A stretch of DNA of 64,000 bases from Xenophilus sp. Marseille-Q4582 (GCF_916700565.1 NZ_CAKAKO010000006.1:124001-188000); one strand, 5' to 3'; shown: positions 1-8,784, numbered from the stretch's first letter. Notes: generated from the sequence alone by a model not told the origin. Made by a program: numbers and translations.

Positions 1-321
1 ATCGCGGGCGAGGCTCGCCTGGACGAGTGCATCGATGACCGTCCAGACGGCATCGGTTTCGCCTGCCGTGCCCACGCCCAAGACCTGGAGCCGCTGGGCC
101 GTGCCGTCCTGGCGCTGCTGGCATGCATGGCCGGTCAGCAGCCCGCCGACGTCGGCTTGGATAACAGGCAATTCGTCATCGACCTGTCGGCGTTGCTGCA
201 CGGACAAGGCGACGCAACCCGGCGACTGAGCGACACCGCACTGGTCAAGCTGTTCCGGCTGCTGCGGCTGGCCCGCCGTCTGCTCGACCTGGACGCCGGC
301 GCTGCGGACCCTGGAACGTGA
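1..321 (+). CDS. C-terminal part of a ParB-like ICE partition protein (partial)
   Basis: The frame is open from the left edge to a TGA at 319-321, so 106 C-terminal residues are visible and the start lies outside the window. The end is helical and leucine/arginine-rich (ALVKLFRLLRLARRLLDL). No catalytic motif is in view. In ICEs of the PFGI-1/SPI-7 type the gene directly before DUF2857 encodes a ParB-family partition protein (TIGR03764), and the call rests mainly on that conserved order. The next gene starts 15 bp downstream, so the two are probably co-transcribed. Another replication-block protein cannot be excluded. Confidence 0.5.
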   Translation: MAGEARLDECIDDRPDGIGFACRAHAQDLEPLGRAVLALLACMAGQQPADVGLDNRQFVIDLSALLHGQGDATRRLSDTALVKLFRLLRLARRLLDLDAGAADPGT

Positions 322-336
322 CCGAGGGAGACCAGC

Positions 337-897
337 ATGTCCGCACCACACCCACTCAACCAGGCCGTCATCGCCCAGGCCCTCTATGACCTGCGCAATG
401 GGCAACTGCGCCGCTGCAAGCTGATGGGGTTTGGCGAGGAAGAGCTGGACGCCCTCAAGCATCCCGCGCTGATCAGCGTGCTGGCCAACGCCAACGTCTC
501 GTGGTGCTCGGTGACGGTCAACCGCGAAGTGCTCCGGCGTCTGCTCAGGCAGGCGCAGGATGTGGAGAAGGAGATCGCCACGGTCGATCGCATGCTGCGC
601 CTCGGCGCGAGCACCGAAATGGTCAGCCGCTTCTACGGCCTGACCCACCAGGAAGTGGCGCTTCGCCGCGAAATCCTCGGCCTGCCCAAGCGCAAGGGTC
701 GCCATCCCGTGCTGGACGAGAAGCAGGACACGGAGCTGTGGCGGCAATGGAAGGCCGTGACCAGCAGCAGGAACGTCGATCTCGAAGACGAAACCTCCAT
801 CCTCGATGCCGCCATGGACCTCGCCGAAGGCATGTCGCTGCCTCTGTCGGTGGTCTGGGCTTCGATCAAGAGCTGGGTCGATCAAGGATTGGGTTAA
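337..897 (+). CDS. DUF2857 family ICE protein (STY4526-like)
   Basis: This 186-residue soluble protein has no signal peptide. The N-terminus (residues 1-60) reads like an ALYDLRNGQLRRC-type helix pair. The middle (about 90-125) contains a probable helix-turn-helix around MVSRFYGLTHQEVALRREIL, followed by a basic LPKRKGRHP stretch, which suggests DNA binding. Length and position match DUF2857 proteins found between the ParB and STY4528 genes of clc/SPI-7-type ICEs. The AGGGAG ribosome binding site at 325-330 fixes the ATG. The next gene starts 2 bp after the stop, indicating one operon. The molecular function of the family is not established. Confidence 0.8.
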   Translation: MSAPHPLNQAVIAQALYDLRNGQLRRCKLMGFGEEELDALKHPALISVLANANVSWCSVTVNREVLRRLLRQAQDVEKEIATVDRMLRLGASTEMVSRFYGLTHQEVALRREILGLPKRKGRHPVLDEKQDTELWRQWKAVTSSRNVDLEDETSILDAAMDLAEGMSLPLSVVWASIKSWVDQGLG

Positions 898-899
898 CC

Positions 900-2162
900 A
901 TGGCCGTGGACGACACCGCACCACGTCGTGGCCCCATCGCACTCGCAGACCTGTTCGACGCTGCGCTGAAAGACCTTGTGCCCAAGCCCAACGCCGACGC
1001 GCCCCCGCCCACACCTACACCTGTCGCGATGCCCACTGGTCCGGCGTCTGGCGATGCCTTCCTGTTCAGCGGCAACCGGCACGAGACCGTACCGCGACGG
1101 CTGTTCCTCGACCGCCGCCTGACGCCGCTGGAGCGCAATGCCTGGCAGGTCTTCCGGCTGATGCTCAACGACGATGGCGTGACGGCGTTCCCGACGTATG
1201 AACAGCTTCGGCCCTGGCTGGCGTCGATGCCCTGCGCCGGGCAAGCCTCGCACGAAACCGTGGCGCGAGCACTGACGCTGCTGCGGCTGACTCGATGGCT
1301 GAGCCTGGTGCGGCGACGGCGCGACGCCAAGACCGGCCGCATCCTCGGCAACCTCTATGTCCTGCACGACGAGCCGCTGACCCCCTTTGAAGCGATGCAG
1401 CTCGACCCGGACTACCTGCAACTCGTCAGCCAGGCTCTCGGCCATTCGGCCAAAGCCGTGCAGATCGTAGGCCTGCACACCCTCAAGGAAATCGGCGAAG
1501 ACCCGATGCTGGCCGGGCGCACCCTGCCATCGAGGCTGCAAGTCCTGGCCGAACGCCTCGCCAGCCAGGGCGTCGGGGCGCACGAAAGTTATCCACAGGA
1601 GGACGCCACGCACGAATCCGAAGAAGGGGCGACGAGCCTTCTTCGGAGTCCTGACGATCCCACTTCGGAATACGAAGCAGGGTCGAAACCCGCGCCAGAG
1701 GCCTCTCTTCGGAATCCGAAGCAGGCCCGTACAGTACGTAGTAGTCGTATTAATGAAGTACGTACTACCGCGCAGGCACAAGCGCATGCGCGCGCGCTGG
1801 GCGACCTGCAATGGCCCAAACGCTTCGCGGAACTGAAGGCAGAGCAGCAGACAGGTGCGAGGGTGGCACTACAGCAGGTCGATGCTGCGCTGAGGCAGGC
1901 CGTGCTGGACGAATGGGCTGCACGATGCAGCAACCATGGCATCCGCAATCCTGCAGGGTATCTGTTCGGCATCATCCAGCGGGCCATCCATGGCGAGTTC
2001 AACGCCTGGGCCAAGAAGGACGCGCCATCGGCGCCCGTTGCGCCGAACGAGCGGCCGCTACCACCAGCACCGCCACCATCCCAGCCGCAGGGCAAGCCTG
2101 TGCCGCCAGAAGTCGCCAGGCAGCACATCGAGCGGCTGCGCAACCTGCTCGCCAGCAAGTGA
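900..2162 (+). CDS. STY4528 family ICE replication-region protein
   Basis: This 420-residue protein begins at the ATG at 900, two bases after the DUF2857 stop, although the frame is open further upstream. After a proline-rich linker (residues about 35-50), residues 60-170 form the conserved part, with PRRLFLDRRLTPLERNAWQV and a winged-helix-like stretch (HETVARALTLLRLTRWLSL). The C-terminal third is low-complexity and charged. The family is named for STY4528 of Salmonella SPI-7 and is annotated as a pathogenicity-island replication protein, but its activity has not been shown here. The gene is followed by a 315-bp spacer carrying two palindromes. Confidence 0.8.
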   Translation: MAVDDTAPRRGPIALADLFDAALKDLVPKPNADAPPPTPTPVAMPTGPASGDAFLFSGNRHETVPRRLFLDRRLTPLERNAWQVFRLMLNDDGVTAFPTYEQLRPWLASMPCAGQASHETVARALTLLRLTRWLSLVRRRRDAKTGRILGNLYVLHDEPLTPFEAMQLDPDYLQLVSQALGHSAKAVQIVGLHTLKEIGEDPMLAGRTLPSRLQVLAERLASQGVGAHESYPQEDATHESEEGATSLLRSPDDPTSEYEAGSKPAPEASLRNPKQARTVRSSRINEVRTTAQAQAHARALGDLQWPKRFAELKAEQQTGARVALQQVDAALRQAVLDEWAARCSNHGIRNPAGYLFGIIQRAIHGEFNAWAKKDAPSAPVAPNERPLPPAPPPSQPQGKPVPPEVARQHIERLRNLLASK

Positions 2163-2206
2163 GCGGGCCTGCAAGGTGGTGAAGTGGATGCCGGTGGCTT
2201 CCAGTA

Positions 2207-2229
2207 GAGCTATCCCCTGGGGATAGTTC
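2207..2229. repeat. Palindrome copy 1 (CTATCCCC-T-GGGGATAG)
   Basis: The core 2210-2226 is a perfect inverted repeat with 8-base arms around one T. The flanks GAG and TTC extend the symmetry with a single mismatch. The same core recurs at 2341 and 4359. It could be a protein-binding operator or an RNA hairpin; a one-base loop makes a DNA site more plausible. Confidence 0.75.
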
Positions 2230-2339
2230 CACTGACGGCTACACGTCGAACCGCTGCACGCCAGGCCTCGATCGCCTGCAGCGGGATCGGCCTTGTTCGC
2301 GCTGATCCGGGTGTGCAGCGTTCCTTGGCGCTCCATGGC

Positions 2340-2358
2340 GCTATCCCCAGGGGATAGC
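2340..2358. repeat. Palindrome copy 2 (CTATCCCC-A-GGGGATAG)
   Basis: The perfect core at 2341-2357 is extended by one G:C pair on each side. It lies 120 bp before the start codon of the PFL_4669-family gene and 131 bp from copy 1, measured between the core starts (2210 and 2341). Confidence 0.75.
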
Positions 2359-2477
2359 TCGCGACGCATGCACCCACCGCGCCGTGAACCGGGGACGGGC
2401 GGGTTTCGGTTTGTTGACTGACTGCCTTCCGCTACCTGCCGAAGCTGTCCGCTCTTTTCCAACAACGAGCGGACACC

Positions 2478-3260
2478 ATGGCAACCACCAACGAACCCCT
2501 GCAACTGAATCTCGGCTCCTTGCGCAGCGCGATGTCGCTGACGCTGCACACGCACCACGCCTCGCGCATCTGGCACGGCCGCGCCGCCGCCGAAGGGCGA
2601 CCGGGCATCGTCGGCCTGAACGGCTACATCGCCCAGATGAACAAGATGCGGCGCGGCTCGGAGCAGGACGACCCGTACAGCGACTTCTGGATGCTCCGCA
2701 TCGAGGACAAGCTCGACCAGACCAAGGCCACGCTGCAATCGCTGCGCGAACAGGTGGACCAGGCCCTGGCGAGCGTGCCGCCGGCACTCACCCTGGGCGA
2801 AAATCTCAACGTCCAGCCGGTCAAGCTGCCGCTGTTCGTCAATGCGCAGCTCGGCTTTGCCGCCGTGTACCTGCTCGCCGACTACGACGATATCGCCCGC
2901 AAGCTGATCCTCGCGCACCACACCGCGCTGATCGATCGCTCGACGCTCGAACGCTGGCTCAACGAAGGCGCGCATGCACTGCGCAGCCTGTTCTCGTTGG
3001 CCCAGCAGTACCGCTATTCGGGCTGCACCCGCGACGACTTCGCGGAGAAGAACGCAGCAGCACGCGCGGCGCTGGAGAAGTTCGGCGAGCTGCCGCAGGA
3101 CGTGCTGGAAGGCACGCGCCGCTCGAAGTTCGCGCCGCCCATCGTGCGCCGTGGCCTGCAGCAGCGCGGTGAGGCTCCTGCCGCAGCCGATGCCCCCACC
3201 GACGAGGCCACCACCACCGAGGCACCCGAGACCACTGCGGGCGAGGACGCGCAGGCATGA
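2478..3260 (+). CDS. PFL_4669 family integrating conjugative element protein
   Basis: This 260-residue soluble protein matches the TIGR03761/PFL_4669 family: an N-terminal block with LHTHHASRIWHGR (about residues 24-36), an INxYxxQMNK-like block (GLNGYIAQMNK), and a C-terminal RRSKFAPPIVRRG motif before a low-complexity Ala/Thr/Pro tail. No signal peptide or membrane segment is seen. The family sits between STY4528 and DUF3158/SSB genes in this ICE class and is thought to belong to DNA processing, but the activity is unknown. The next gene overlaps its stop by 4 bp (ATGA), indicating translational coupling. Confidence 0.85.
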   Translation: MATTNEPLQLNLGSLRSAMSLTLHTHHASRIWHGRAAAEGRPGIVGLNGYIAQMNKMRRGSEQDDPYSDFWMLRIEDKLDQTKATLQSLREQVDQALASVPPALTLGENLNVQPVKLPLFVNAQLGFAAVYLLADYDDIARKLILAHHTALIDRSTLERWLNEGAHALRSLFSLAQQYRYSGCTRDDFAEKNAAARAALEKFGELPQDVLEGTRRSKFAPPIVRRGLQQRGEAPAAADAPTDEATTTEAPETTAGEDAQA

Positions 3261-3784
3261 GCGACCCGAACTGCGACACCCGCTACTTCCGTCCGCTGCA
3301 ACAGACCGCCTTCATGCGGCTGGAACACGCCGCCTCTCTAAAAGGCCTTTTAAAGCCCTTTAAAGGTAAAGGGGACTTGGAGGCCTGGGCCAGCCAGTGC
3401 TTCGCCATGCGCGACGAGTTGATTGGCTTGGCGCAGCGACAGGTGCTGCCACAGGCCGCCGGGCATCCCTTCCACCTGCTGCCCATCGAACTGGCCCTGC
3501 AGACCACTGGCGCAGGCACGGCGTTTTTGCGCTGGCGCAAGCACGACAGGTCGGCCATGGGCGTGGCCCTGTGGCAGGAGCTGATGGCCAGCACCAGCAC
3601 GCCGGTCAACCTGCTGGCAGACCTGCACGCGATCGAGCTTCAGCGCATCACGCTGAACATGCAGATCAGCCTGTTGCACACCTTGGGCAGGCAGGCGCAG
3701 GAGTGCGCCAGCAAGGCGGCCGAGGCGGAAGGCGCCTACCTGCGCCGGCTCAAGTCCATTCCCGCCGCCATGCGCGATCGGTGA
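3257..3784 (+). CDS. DUF3158 family protein
   Basis: This 175-residue protein is translationally coupled to the preceding gene through an ATGA overlap. It is predominantly helical, with conserved-looking blocks LGTGAFLRWR-type (here GAGTAFLRWRKHDRSAMGVALW, about residues 90-111) and a helical C-terminus rich in Gln/Ala. No signal peptide is present. Length and position match DUF3158 proteins found between PFL_4669-family and SSB genes of this ICE class. Function is unknown; the SSB/topoisomerase neighbourhood suggests a role in element DNA metabolism. Confidence 0.75.
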   Translation: MSDPNCDTRYFRPLQQTAFMRLEHAASLKGLLKPFKGKGDLEAWASQCFAMRDELIGLAQRQVLPQAAGHPFHLLPIELALQTTGAGTAFLRWRKHDRSAMGVALWQELMASTSTPVNLLADLHAIELQRITLNMQISLLHTLGRQAQECASKAAEAEGAYLRRLKSIPAAMRDR

Positions 3785-3857
3785 TTGCGCCAGGTATCCC
3801 AGCACGCGCCCGACGCCGACCAGGTGCGGGTATTTCAACCACCACGGAGATCACACC

Positions 3858-4310
3858 ATGAGCACGCATTTTTCTGGCGAGGGCAACATCGGCTCGCCAC
3901 CGGAGTACCGCGAATTCCCCAACGGCAACGACGAGCCGCGGCGCTTATTGCGGCTGAACGTTTATTTCGACAACCCCGTCCCCACCAAGGGCGGCGACTT
4001 CGAGGACCGCGGCGGTTTCTGGGCGCCGGTGGAAATCTGGCACCGCGACGCCGCGCACTGGAAGGACCTGTACCAGAAAGGCATGCGCGTGCTGGTCGTC
4101 GGCCGCATGGAGCGCGAACCCTGGACGGACAACGAGGATCAGCCGCGCGAGACCTGGCAGATCAACGCGCGCAGCGTCGGCATCCTGCCGTTCCGCATCG
4201 AGTCCGTGACCCTCAGCCCCAGGCAGCAGGAGACCGCACAGGACGTGCAGCCGAAACCCCAGCCCGCCCAGGAACCGACCGCGCCGAAGGAGCCGAAGCG
4301 CAGGAAGTGA
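3858..4310 (+). CDS. ssb: Single-stranded DNA-binding protein, ICE-encoded type
   Basis: This 150-residue protein has an OB-fold-like N-terminal two thirds (residues 1-115) with RLLRLNVYFDN, GFWAPVEIW and RVLVVGRMERE blocks typical of the SSB carried by SPI-7/clc-type ICEs. It should coat single-stranded element DNA during transfer or replication. The C-terminus is lysine/proline-rich and ends PKEPKRRK; the acidic tip that recruits partner proteins in chromosomal SSB is absent. A GGAG ribosome binding site precedes the ATG. It is probably part of the same transcript as the upstream DUF3158 gene (73-bp gap). Confidence 0.85.
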   Translation: MSTHFSGEGNIGSPPEYREFPNGNDEPRRLLRLNVYFDNPVPTKGGDFEDRGGFWAPVEIWHRDAAHWKDLYQKGMRVLVVGRMEREPWTDNEDQPRETWQINARSVGILPFRIESVTLSPRQQETAQDVQPKPQPAQEPTAPKEPKRRK

Positions 4311-4355
4311 CCCGACATGGGGCGGCGGCGGTTGTCCGTCGCCCCATGCCCTCGC

Positions 4356-4378
4356 GAGCTATCCCCAGGGGATAGCTC
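4356..4378. repeat. Palindrome copy 3, perfect 11-base arms
   Basis: GAGCTATCCCC and its exact complement GGGGATAGCTC flank a single central A, making the longest and only fully perfect copy of the three. It lies 46 bp after the ssb stop codon and 206 bp before topB, so it could serve as an operator for topB or as a transcript-end hairpin of the ssb operon. Confidence 0.8.
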
Positions 4379-4583
4379 CATCAACGTCCACCAACTTCCA
4401 CGCGCCCCCGAAAATCGCGACTCCCGGCCCACGTACCCCCGGCCGCACGCTACTCCCCTCCCAGCCATCCCACCCCGTGAAAGTGGTCGCCACCGCATGC
4501 GGCTTGTTTGCTGCTGCCCCTGGTGGCGCTCGGCATCCTCGATTCCAGCAACTCCATGAACCACGGAATTCGGATGGACGGAC

Positions 4584-6596
4584 ATGCGGCTGTTTTTGTG
4601 CGAGAAGCCCTCCCAGGGCAAGGACATAGGCCGGATTCTCGGCGCGACGCAGCGCGGTGAAGGCTGTCTCAGCGGCTCCGGCGTCACCGTCACCTGGTGC
4701 ATCGGCCATCTCGTGGAAGCGGCAACCCCCGAGGTCTATGACGCGGCCCTCAAGCGCTGGTCGCTGGAGCAGTTGCCCATCATTCCCCAGCAATGGCGGG
4801 TCGAGGTCAAACCGAAGACTGCCACGCAATTCAAGGTCGTCAAGGCGCTTCTGGCAAAGGCGACCCATCTGGTCATCGCCACCGATGCCGACCGCGAGGG
4901 CGAGCTGATCGCCCGCGAGATCATCGACCTGTGCGGCTACCGCGGTTCCATTGAACGCCTGTGGCTGTCCGCGCTCAACGATGCGTCCATCCGCACCGCG
5001 CTCGGCAAGCTGCGGCCATCGTCCGACACGCTGCCGATGTACTACTCGGCGCTGGCGCGCTCACGCGCCGACTGGCTGGTGGGCATGAACCTCAGCCGGT
5101 TGTTCACCGTGCTCGGGCGGCAGGCGGGCTATGACGGCGTGCTCTCGGTCGGGCGCGTCCAGACGCCGACGCTCAAGCTCGTCGTGGACCGCGACCGCGA
5201 GATCGCGGCCTTCAAGTCGGTGCCGTTCTGGGCCATCGACGTGTCCCTGTCCGCGGGCGGTCAGGCTTTCAGCGCGCAGTGGGTTCCGCCCGATGGCTGC
5301 ACCGACGACGCCGGCCGCTGCTTGCACCAGCCCATCGCCCAGCAGGCCGCGCAGCAGATCCGCGCCGCAGGTGCTGCCCAGGTGGTGTCGGTCGAAACCG
5401 AGCGCGTGCGCGAAGGCCCGCCGCTGCTGTTCGACCTGGGAACGCTCCAGGAGGTTTGTTCCAAGCAGCTTGGGCTGGATGTTCAAGAGACGCTGGAGAT
5501 CGCCCAGGCCCTGTACGAGACCCACAAGGCCACGACGTACCCGCGTTCGGATTCCGGTTACCTGCCCGAAAGCATGTTCGCCGAGGTGCCCACGGTTCTC
5601 GACAGTCTGCTCAAGACCGATCCTTCGCTGCGCCCGATCATGGACCAGCTCGACCGCTCCCAGCGCTCGCGCGCCTGGAACGACGGCAAAGTGACGGCGC
5701 ACCACGGCATCATTCCCACCTTGGAACCCGCGAACCTCTCGGCCATGAGCGAGAAGGAACTGGCGGTGTACCGGCTGATCCGCGCGCACTACCTGGCGCA
5801 GTTCCTCCCTCACCACGAGTTCGACCGCACGATCGCCGAGCTGTCCTGCGGCCAGCAGAAGCTGGTGGCCACCGGAAAGCAGGTGGCCGCCCAGGGTTGG
5901 CGCCTGGTGCTGGCCGAGCCGCAAGCGGACGAGGACAGGGAAACCACCGCGCGCAGCCAGGTACTCCCCGCGCTGCGCCAGGGCATGGCGTGCCAGGTGG
6001 CCGAGGCCGAGATCAAGGCGCTCAAGACGATGCCGCCCAAGCCCTACACGCAAGGCGAACTGGTCAAATCCATGAAGGGGGTCGCCAAGCTGGTGACAGA
6101 CCCGCGCCTGAAGCAGAAGCTCAAGGATACGGTCGGCATCGGCACCGAGGCGACACGGGCCAACATCATCAGCGGGCTGATCACCCGCGGCTACATCGTG
6201 AAGAAGGGGCGCTCCATTCGCGCATCGGATGCGGCGTTCACCTTAATCGATGCCGTACCCGCGGCGATTGCCGACCCCGGAACCACCGCCGTGTGGGAAC
6301 AGGCGCTCGACATGATCGAGGCCGGACAACTCACCCTGGACGTGTTCATCGGCAAGCAGGCCGCATGGATTTCGCAACTGATCGCGCAGTACGGCAGCAC
6401 CTCGCTGTCCATCAAGGTTCCCCAGGGGCCTGCTTGTCCGCAGTGCGGCGCACCGACGCGCCAACGCACCGGCAAGACCGGCCCCTTCTGGTCGTGCAGT
6501 CGCTACCCCGACTGCAAAGGCACGCTGCCGGTCGAAACCGGCGCGTCCAAGCGCGGTGCCTCGCGCCCGCGCAGTAGCGGCCGCAAAGGCTCTTGA
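4584..6596 (+). CDS. topB: DNA topoisomerase III
   Basis: This 670-residue type IA topoisomerase relaxes negatively supercoiled DNA and decatenates it. The Toprim domain starts at once (LFLCEKPSQGKDI) and has the acidic DADREGE motif at residues 101-107. The catalytic tyrosine is Y319 in TTYPRSDSGYL. The C-terminus carries one zinc-ribbon-like unit (CPQCG ... CSRYPDC, about residues 613-640), which is usual for ICE- and plasmid-borne TopB. The gene follows ssb, as in other clc/SPI-7-type ICEs. The start ATG has only a weak purine stretch upstream, so translation may be modest. Confidence 0.95.
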   Translation: MRLFLCEKPSQGKDIGRILGATQRGEGCLSGSGVTVTWCIGHLVEAATPEVYDAALKRWSLEQLPIIPQQWRVEVKPKTATQFKVVKALLAKATHLVIATDADREGELIAREIIDLCGYRGSIERLWLSALNDASIRTALGKLRPSSDTLPMYYSALARSRADWLVGMNLSRLFTVLGRQAGYDGVLSVGRVQTPTLKLVVDRDREIAAFKSVPFWAIDVSLSAGGQAFSAQWVPPDGCTDDAGRCLHQPIAQQAAQQIRAAGAAQVVSVETERVREGPPLLFDLGTLQEVCSKQLGLDVQETLEIAQALYETHKATTYPRSDSGYLPESMFAEVPTVLDSLLKTDPSLRPIMDQLDRSQRSRAWNDGKVTAHHGIIPTLEPANLSAMSEKELAVYRLIRAHYLAQFLPHHEFDRTIAELSCGQQKLVATGKQVAAQGWRLVLAEPQADEDRETTARSQVLPALRQGMACQVAEAEIKALKTMPPKPYTQGELVKSMKGVAKLVTDPRLKQKLKDTVGIGTEATRANIISGLITRGYIVKKGRSIRASDAAFTLIDAVPAAIADPGTTAVWEQALDMIEAGQLTLDVFIGKQAAWISQLIAQYGSTSLSIKVPQGPACPQCGAPTRQRTGKTGPFWSCSRYPDCKGTLPVETGASKRGASRPRSSGRKGS

Positions 6597-7133
6597 CCGA
6601 CCCCGTTTCCCGAGAGCCGTGCCCGCCATCGGCGGCGTGGCCAATGTCCCGCACGCCCTGCGGGATGCCCAGCGCGCAACGCCTTCTCTTGTCCGTGTGC
6701 GCGTCCCGCCCAGCCGTACCCGGCTGCGGGACCTGAAGGTAGCTTCTCCGCGAACCATGCTCGGGGTTTCCCGGCGCCTTCTGTTGATCTGCATTTTTCC
6801 GCCCCTGCGAAGGGTCCCCCGATGGCTTGCCAGGCTGCGAGCCACCCGGAGACCCTTCACGGTCAGCGGTATTCGATGCCGTGCCCAACGGCGAAAAACT
6901 GGGCTCCTTTTGTGCGCGGATGTGCGCCAGAAGATACCGGCGCCAACCACGACATGCGCCGGGTGCGATTGCTGACAGCAGACGGTTCTAGCGACGACCG
7001 GGCCTGCCAATCAGCCCACGGGTGGTTCTGTCCTCCCGAGCCGAAGGCCGCTGGGCCTTCGGCGCCTTTCTCCTGCCGATCAACGTCCCGGCCCGGCCAA
7101 ACGGTCCAGGGCCACACGAACAGGAGACACGCC
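6597..7133 (+). other. 537-bp spacer with strong hairpins upstream of the methyltransferase
   Basis: No believable gene is present: the open frames that cross it lack ribosome binding sites and protein-like composition. Hairpins are dense. GTCCCG (6703-6708) plus CAGCCG (6711-6716) pair with CGGCTG plus CGGGAC (6721-6732). AAGGGTC (6810-6816) pairs with GACCCTT (6851-6857), enclosing TGGCT/AGCCA. A 9-bp perfect stem CCGAAGGCC/GGCCTTCGG (7041-7062) is followed by a short pyrimidine run. The spacer is probably a long structured leader or holds transcript ends between topB and the methyltransferase gene. Confidence 0.5.
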
Positions 7134-8744
7134 ATGAACCCGCAACCTCGCACCCCACGCGGTGCGCCCCAGCCCGCGCCACTGCTGTACGGCAGCGTGT
7201 GCAGCGGCATCGAGGCCGTGAGCCTCGCCTGGCAACCCCTCGGCCTCGAAGCCGCATGGTTTGCCGAGATCGAGCCGTTCCCGAGCGCCGTGCTCGCCCA
7301 CCGTTACCCCCGCGTGCCCAATTTGGGCGGCATGACCGCGATCGCCCGCCAGGTGCGTGCCGGCACCGTGCCGGCGCCCGACATCCTGGTCGGCGGCACG
7401 CCGTGCCAGTCGTTCAGCGTTGCAGGTAGCCGCCGCGGGCTGGATGACCCGCGCGGAGCCCTTTCCCTTGCCTATGTGGAGCTTGCAAATGCCATCGACC
7501 AAACCCGCCATCAAGACCGCCGCCCGGCGGCAACGCTCGTCTGGGAAAACGTCCCAGGCGTCCTCAACGACCGCAGCAATGCCTTCGGGCATTTCCTGGG
7601 CGCATTGGCCGGAGAAAGCCGTGCGCTCCAGCCGCCAGGGGAAAAATGGGCGCACGCTGGTTGTGTGTCTGGACCCCGCCGCCGCATCGCCTGGCGCGTG
7701 CTCGACGCTCAATATTTCGGCGTCGCCCAACGCCGCAAGCGCGTGTTTCTTGTGGCAAGTGGTGGAGATGACCTCGATCCCGCAGAAGTACTTTTTGAGC
7801 GCGCAGGCCTGCTCGGGGATTCTTGTGCGGGCCGCGCGCCGTGGCAAGAAGTTGCCAGCGCTGCTGGACCGGGTACTGAATCAGCAGGCGCAGGCCTCGC
7901 AGGATTCGCAGGACTGAAGCAGTTCTACGGCAAGGTCACGACGACGTTCGGATTCAGCGGCGGCATTGGCCCCGTCGATGTGGCGGCATGCCTCATAGCC
8001 GCTGGCCCTAAGCACGACATTCGCACCGAGACGTTCATGGTGCAGTCGGTCGCTGGCAGCATCGCCCACACCCTCGACACCGCCAACAACGGCAAGGGCA
8101 GCAGCGAGGATGGCACCGGCAAGGGAGTTCCGATCATCGCCTTCACCGCTCAGGGCAGCGGCGCCGATGCCACGCTCGACCTGACGCCGACGCTGCGCGC
8201 TGGCGGCCACCGCAACAGCCATGCGAACGCGGGTGTCGTGCCCGCGATTGCCTTCGCGCAGAACAATCGCGGTGAAGTGCGCTTCGAGTCAGGTCATGGC
8301 CAGGTCGCTTGCACCGTCCTGTCCAACGGCAAGCCGGGCTACGGGGTGCCGATGGTGGCCTGCGTGTCCCTGCGCGGCCGGGAGCAGGGTCTTGCCGCCG
8401 AGTTGGGCGGCAACGTATCGGCCGCCCTGCGCACCAGCGGCGGGGGCGCGGACAAGCCCCATGTGCTGACCCCCGACTTCGAGGCGCATTTCCGCTACGA
8501 CTGGAACGACCCCGGCCCCGGCGACTGGTCGCATTGGCGCGTGCGGCGGCTGATGCCCGTGGAGTGCGAGCGGCTGCAAGGCATGCCCGACGACTACACG
8601 CTGATCCCGTACCGCGGCAAGCCCGCTGCAGATGCTCCGCGCTACAAGGCGATCGGCAACTCCATGGCCGTCCCGTGCATGGCGTGGCTGGGCCAGCGCC
8701 TGGTGCAGTACCTGCACAAGACGGGCTCGACCGCTTCGGATTGA
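7134..8744 (+). CDS. DNA (cytosine-5) methyltransferase
   Basis: This 536-residue enzyme transfers a methyl group from S-adenosylmethionine to C5 of cytosine in DNA. The motifs appear in order: SAM-binding SVCSGIEAVSLAW (21-33), catalytic PCQSFSVAG with Cys91, ENV (138-140), QRRKRVF (199-205) and the C-terminal GNSMAVP of motif X. A long middle region (about 210-480) is the target-recognition part. The AGGAGA site at 7121-7126 supports the ATG at 7134. No restriction endonuclease gene is adjacent, so it is a solitary methyltransferase that may protect the element from host restriction. Confidence 0.9.
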   Translation: MNPQPRTPRGAPQPAPLLYGSVCSGIEAVSLAWQPLGLEAAWFAEIEPFPSAVLAHRYPRVPNLGGMTAIARQVRAGTVPAPDILVGGTPCQSFSVAGSRRGLDDPRGALSLAYVELANAIDQTRHQDRRPAATLVWENVPGVLNDRSNAFGHFLGALAGESRALQPPGEKWAHAGCVSGPRRRIAWRVLDAQYFGVAQRRKRVFLVASGGDDLDPAEVLFERAGLLGDSCAGRAPWQEVASAAGPGTESAGAGLAGFAGLKQFYGKVTTTFGFSGGIGPVDVAACLIAAGPKHDIRTETFMVQSVAGSIAHTLDTANNGKGSSEDGTGKGVPIIAFTAQGSGADATLDLTPTLRAGGHRNSHANAGVVPAIAFAQNNRGEVRFESGHGQVACTVLSNGKPGYGVPMVACVSLRGREQGLAAELGGNVSAALRTSGGGADKPHVLTPDFEAHFRYDWNDPGPGDWSHWRVRRLMPVECERLQGMPDDYTLIPYRGKPAADAPRYKAIGNSMAVPCMAWLGQRLVQYLHKTGSTASD

Positions 8745-8784
8745 TCGGCGACGCAGCCTGCGGGCCACTCCATTCTCCCTCTTG

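Larger units (their letters stand above)
2163..2477. other. Spacer with two palindrome copies, no gene
   Basis: This 315-bp spacer has no coding frame with a plausible start. It separates the STY4528 gene from the PFL_4669-family gene and contains two copies of a CTATCCCC-N-GGGGATAG palindrome (2210-2226 and 2341-2357). The second gene therefore probably has its own promoter or leader, but I could not identify convincing -35/-10 boxes. Confidence 0.6.

Noticed and set aside
4504-4543. Fourth copy of the transfer promoter-like element upstream of topB
   Set aside because: TTGTTTGCTGCTGCC is similar, but the spacing to the second patch differs (about 36 instead of 42-45 bp), so I did not count it as a full copy.
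6822-7133. In-frame N-terminal extension of the methyltransferase (about 104 residues)
   Set aside because: It crosses strong hairpins, lacks a ribosome binding site and has no protein-like conservation pattern; the ATG at 7134 has a good AGGAGA site.
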